Assembly (NCBI RefSeq): GCF_023053635.1
Contig: NC_086175.1
Span: 128,172,240 to 128,236,239 of the forward strand
DNA: 64,000 nt
DNA from: Elgaria multicarinata webbii
Lineage: Eukaryota > Chordata > Lepidosauria > Squamata > Anguidae
Direction of reading: 5' to 3'
The notes under the pieces are model-generated. The model did no database searches and was not told the origin of the DNA. It saw nothing but the letters and a program-made list of their open reading frames with translations. Position 1 is the stretch's first letter. Each line of letters begins with the position of its first letter. Below, one piece after another: positions 61,812 through 64,000 of the stretch. Position numbers and translations under genes: made by a program.

Positions 61812-62844
61812 TAGAATAGTAGAGTTGGAAGGGGCCTACAAGGCCATCGAGTCCAACCCCCTGCTCAATGCAGGAATCCACCCTAAAGCATCCCTGACAG
61901 ATGCTTGTCCAGCTGCCACTTGAATGCCTCTAGTGTGGGAGAGCCCACAACCTCCCTAGGTAACTGGTTTCATTGTCGTACTGCTCTAACAGTCAGGAAG
62001 TTTTTCCTGATGTCCAGCTGGAATCGGGCTTCCTTTAACTTGAGGCCGTTATTCCGTGTCCTGCACTCTGGGAGGATTGAGAAGAGATCCTGGCCCTCCT
62101 CTGTGTGACAACCTTTTAAGTATTTGAAGAGTGCTATCATGTCTCCCCTCAATCTTCTCTTCTCCAGGCTAAACATGCCCAGTTCTTTCAGTCTCTTTTC
62201 ATAGGGCTTTGTTTCCAGACCCCTGATCATCCTGGTTGCCCTCCTCTGAAGACGCGCCAGCTTGTCTTCATCCTTCTTGAATTGTGGAGCCCAGAACTGG
62301 ACGCAATACTCTAGATGAGGCCTAACCAGGGCCGAATAGAGAGGAACCAGTACCTCACGTGATTTGGAAGCTATACTTCTATTATTGCAGCCCAAAATAG
62401 CATTTGCCTTTCTTGCAGCCAAATCACACTGTTGGCTCACATTCAGCTTGCGATCTACAACAATTCCAAGATCCTTCTTGTTTATAGTATTGCTGAGGCA
62501 AGTATCCCCCATCTTGTAACTGTGCATTTGGTTTCTATTTCCTAAATGTAGAACTTGGCATTTATCCCTATTAAATTTCATTCTGTTTTCAGCCCAGCAC
62601 TCCAGCCTATCGAGATCACTTTGAAGTTTGTTTCTGTCTTCCAGGGTATTAGCTATCCCACCCAATTTTGTGTCATCTGCAAATTTGATCAGCGTTCCCT
62701 GCACCTCCTCGTCCAAATCATTAATAAAAATGTTGAAGAGCACTGGGCCCAGGACTGAGCCCTGCGGCACCCCACTCGTTGCCTCTCCCCAGTTTGAGAA
62801 GGTTCCATTGATAAGTACTCTTTGAGTCCGATTCTGTAGCCAAC

Positions 62845-62905
<61 letters not shown>

Positions 62906-63785
62906 TATATAGCACCATCAATGTACATGGTGCTGTACAGAGTAAAACAGTAAATAGCAAGACTCTGCCGCATAGGCTTACAATCTAATAAAATCATAGT
63001 AAAACAATAAGGAGGGGAAGAGAATGCCAACAGGCACAGGGTAGGATAAGCAGGCACAGGGTAGGGTAAAACTAACAGTATAAAGTCTGCACAACATCAA
63101 GTTTTAAAAGCTTTAGGAAAAAGAAAAGTTTTTAGTTGAGCTTTAAAAGCTGCGATTGAACTTGTAGTTCTCAAATGTTCTGGAAGAGCGTTCCAGGCGT
63201 AAGGGGCAGCAGAAGAAAATGGACGGAGCCGAGCAAGGGAAGTAGAGGCCCTTGGGCAGGCAAGAAACATGGCATCAGAGGAGCGAAGAGCACGAGCGGG
63301 GCAATAGTGTGAGATGAGAGAGGAGAGATAGGAAAGAGCTAGACCGTGAAAAGCTTTGTAGGTCAACAGGAGAAGTTTATATTGGATTCTGAAGTGAATT
63401 GGAAGCCAATGAAGAGATTTCAGAAGCGGAGTAACATGGTCAGAGCGGCGAGCCAAGAAGATGATCTTTGCGGCAGAGTGGTGAACAGAAACCAACGGAC
63501 TGATGTGAGAAGAAGGAAGGCCAGAGAGGAGAAGGTTGCAGTAGTCCAACCGTGAAATAACCAGTGCATGAACAAGCGTCTTGGCGGAAGAGACAGACAA
63601 AAATGATCGAATCCTGGCAATATTATACAGGAATCCACCTAACTGTGAATCCACCCCAGCAGTTGTTCCATCTAGCCCACTTTTAGCTAGTTTGTTAATC
63701 AGAATATCATGGGGCACTTTGTCAAAAGCTTTGCTGAAGTCAAGATATATGATGTCCGCAGCATTCCCACAGCAGCCTGATGTGT
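61812..63785 (-). mobile_element. CR1 LINE, reverse transcriptase to 3' end, split by L2-B
   Basis: The minus strand at 63785-63633 encodes DIIYLDFSKAFDKVPHDILI. After the L2-B gap, 62846-61812 encodes SWLQNRTQRVLINGTFSNWG, GVPQGSVLGPVLFNIFINDL, KFADDTKLGG with the catalytic ADD, then [20 protein letters not shown] and [10 protein letters not shown]. The 3' tail at 61812 reads CATAGAATAGTAGAGTTGGA. The longest CR1 in the window; the part from 62770 to 61970 is open. Confidence 0.92.
62847..63632 (-). mobile_element. L2 (group B) inserted in CR1
   Basis: (ATT)n tail 62847-62904, then ATAGCACCATCAATGTACAT. The minus strand encodes [71 protein letters not shown]. The coding part is open and joins the CR1 frame upstream. 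Confidence 0.9.
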
Positions 63786-64000
63786 GGGTTTTAAGCAGGG
63801 GACGATATTTATTTCTGCACTGAGAAAAGCTTCTGTGGTTGATTTCTACGAATCTAGCTGCTGTTAAAGACAAAGAGGTAGGCAAGACCTGTGGTTGTTT
63901 TTTTGTTTTTTTTCTTGTTTGGCTGGCATTCTTACCACAGGATCTGAGTGGCAGAATATTCAGGAAGGATATTTCCCTCTTCTCAAGTGACCCCAAGGCT

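Overview
The window looks like a squamate reptile (lizard or snake) chromosome. It carries two copies of the Sauria SINE, which is squamate-specific and shares its 3' end with the BovB LINE. It also carries a BovB LINE fragment, MIR-like CORE-SINEs, many CR1 and L2 LINE copies, an L1 fragment, several hairpin DNA-transposon derivatives (MITEs) and a DIRS-type retroelement. The species cannot be resolved from the sequence.

One host gene accounts for all convincing protein-coding exons. It is PRCP (lysosomal Pro-X carboxypeptidase, peptidase family S28), on the + strand, in nine exons from the ATG at 2499 to the stop at 49876-49878. The exons total 1500 bp and give a 499-residue protein. All introns are GT-AG. 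The catalytic residues are predicted at Ser182, Asp434 and His459. A CpG-rich promoter with five CCAAT boxes and a TATA box lies directly upstream (about 1.8-2.5 kb). Intron 1 is nearly 30 kb long and the other seven are 0.14-4.1 kb. The 3' UTR may run about 3.3 kb to paired poly(A) signals near 53.2 kb.

Layout. 1-1.8 kb: CR1, hairpin elements and an (ATT)n array. 1.8-2.7 kb: PRCP promoter and exon 1. 2.7-32.5 kb: intron 1, with nested LINE/SINE insertions, a solo LTR inside a Sauria SINE (4.6-5.4 kb), and a whole-looking 5.85-kb DIRS element inside a CORE-SINE (20.38-26.24 kb). 32.5-49.9 kb: PRCP exons 2-9, with LINE-rich introns that include a CR1 split by later insertions (38.8-41.3 kb). 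49.9-53.2 kb: putative 3' UTR with a Sauria SINE. 53.27-55.96 kb: a non-autonomous hAT-like DNA transposon with an 8-bp target duplication. 56-64 kb: intergenic repeats, an orphan promoter-like block, and a CR1 split by an L2.

The most notable items are the DIRS element with its internal complementary region still matching both termini, its very long overlapping frames, the large hAT-like element with internal tandem repeats, the repeated insertion of one L2 family into other LINEs (one case makes an accidental CR1-L2 fusion frame), and an unrecognised block present twice (near 44.1 and 59.1 kb). L2 copies are labelled A-E here only to group copies by eye; these are not database names. All identities and boundaries were judged by eye.
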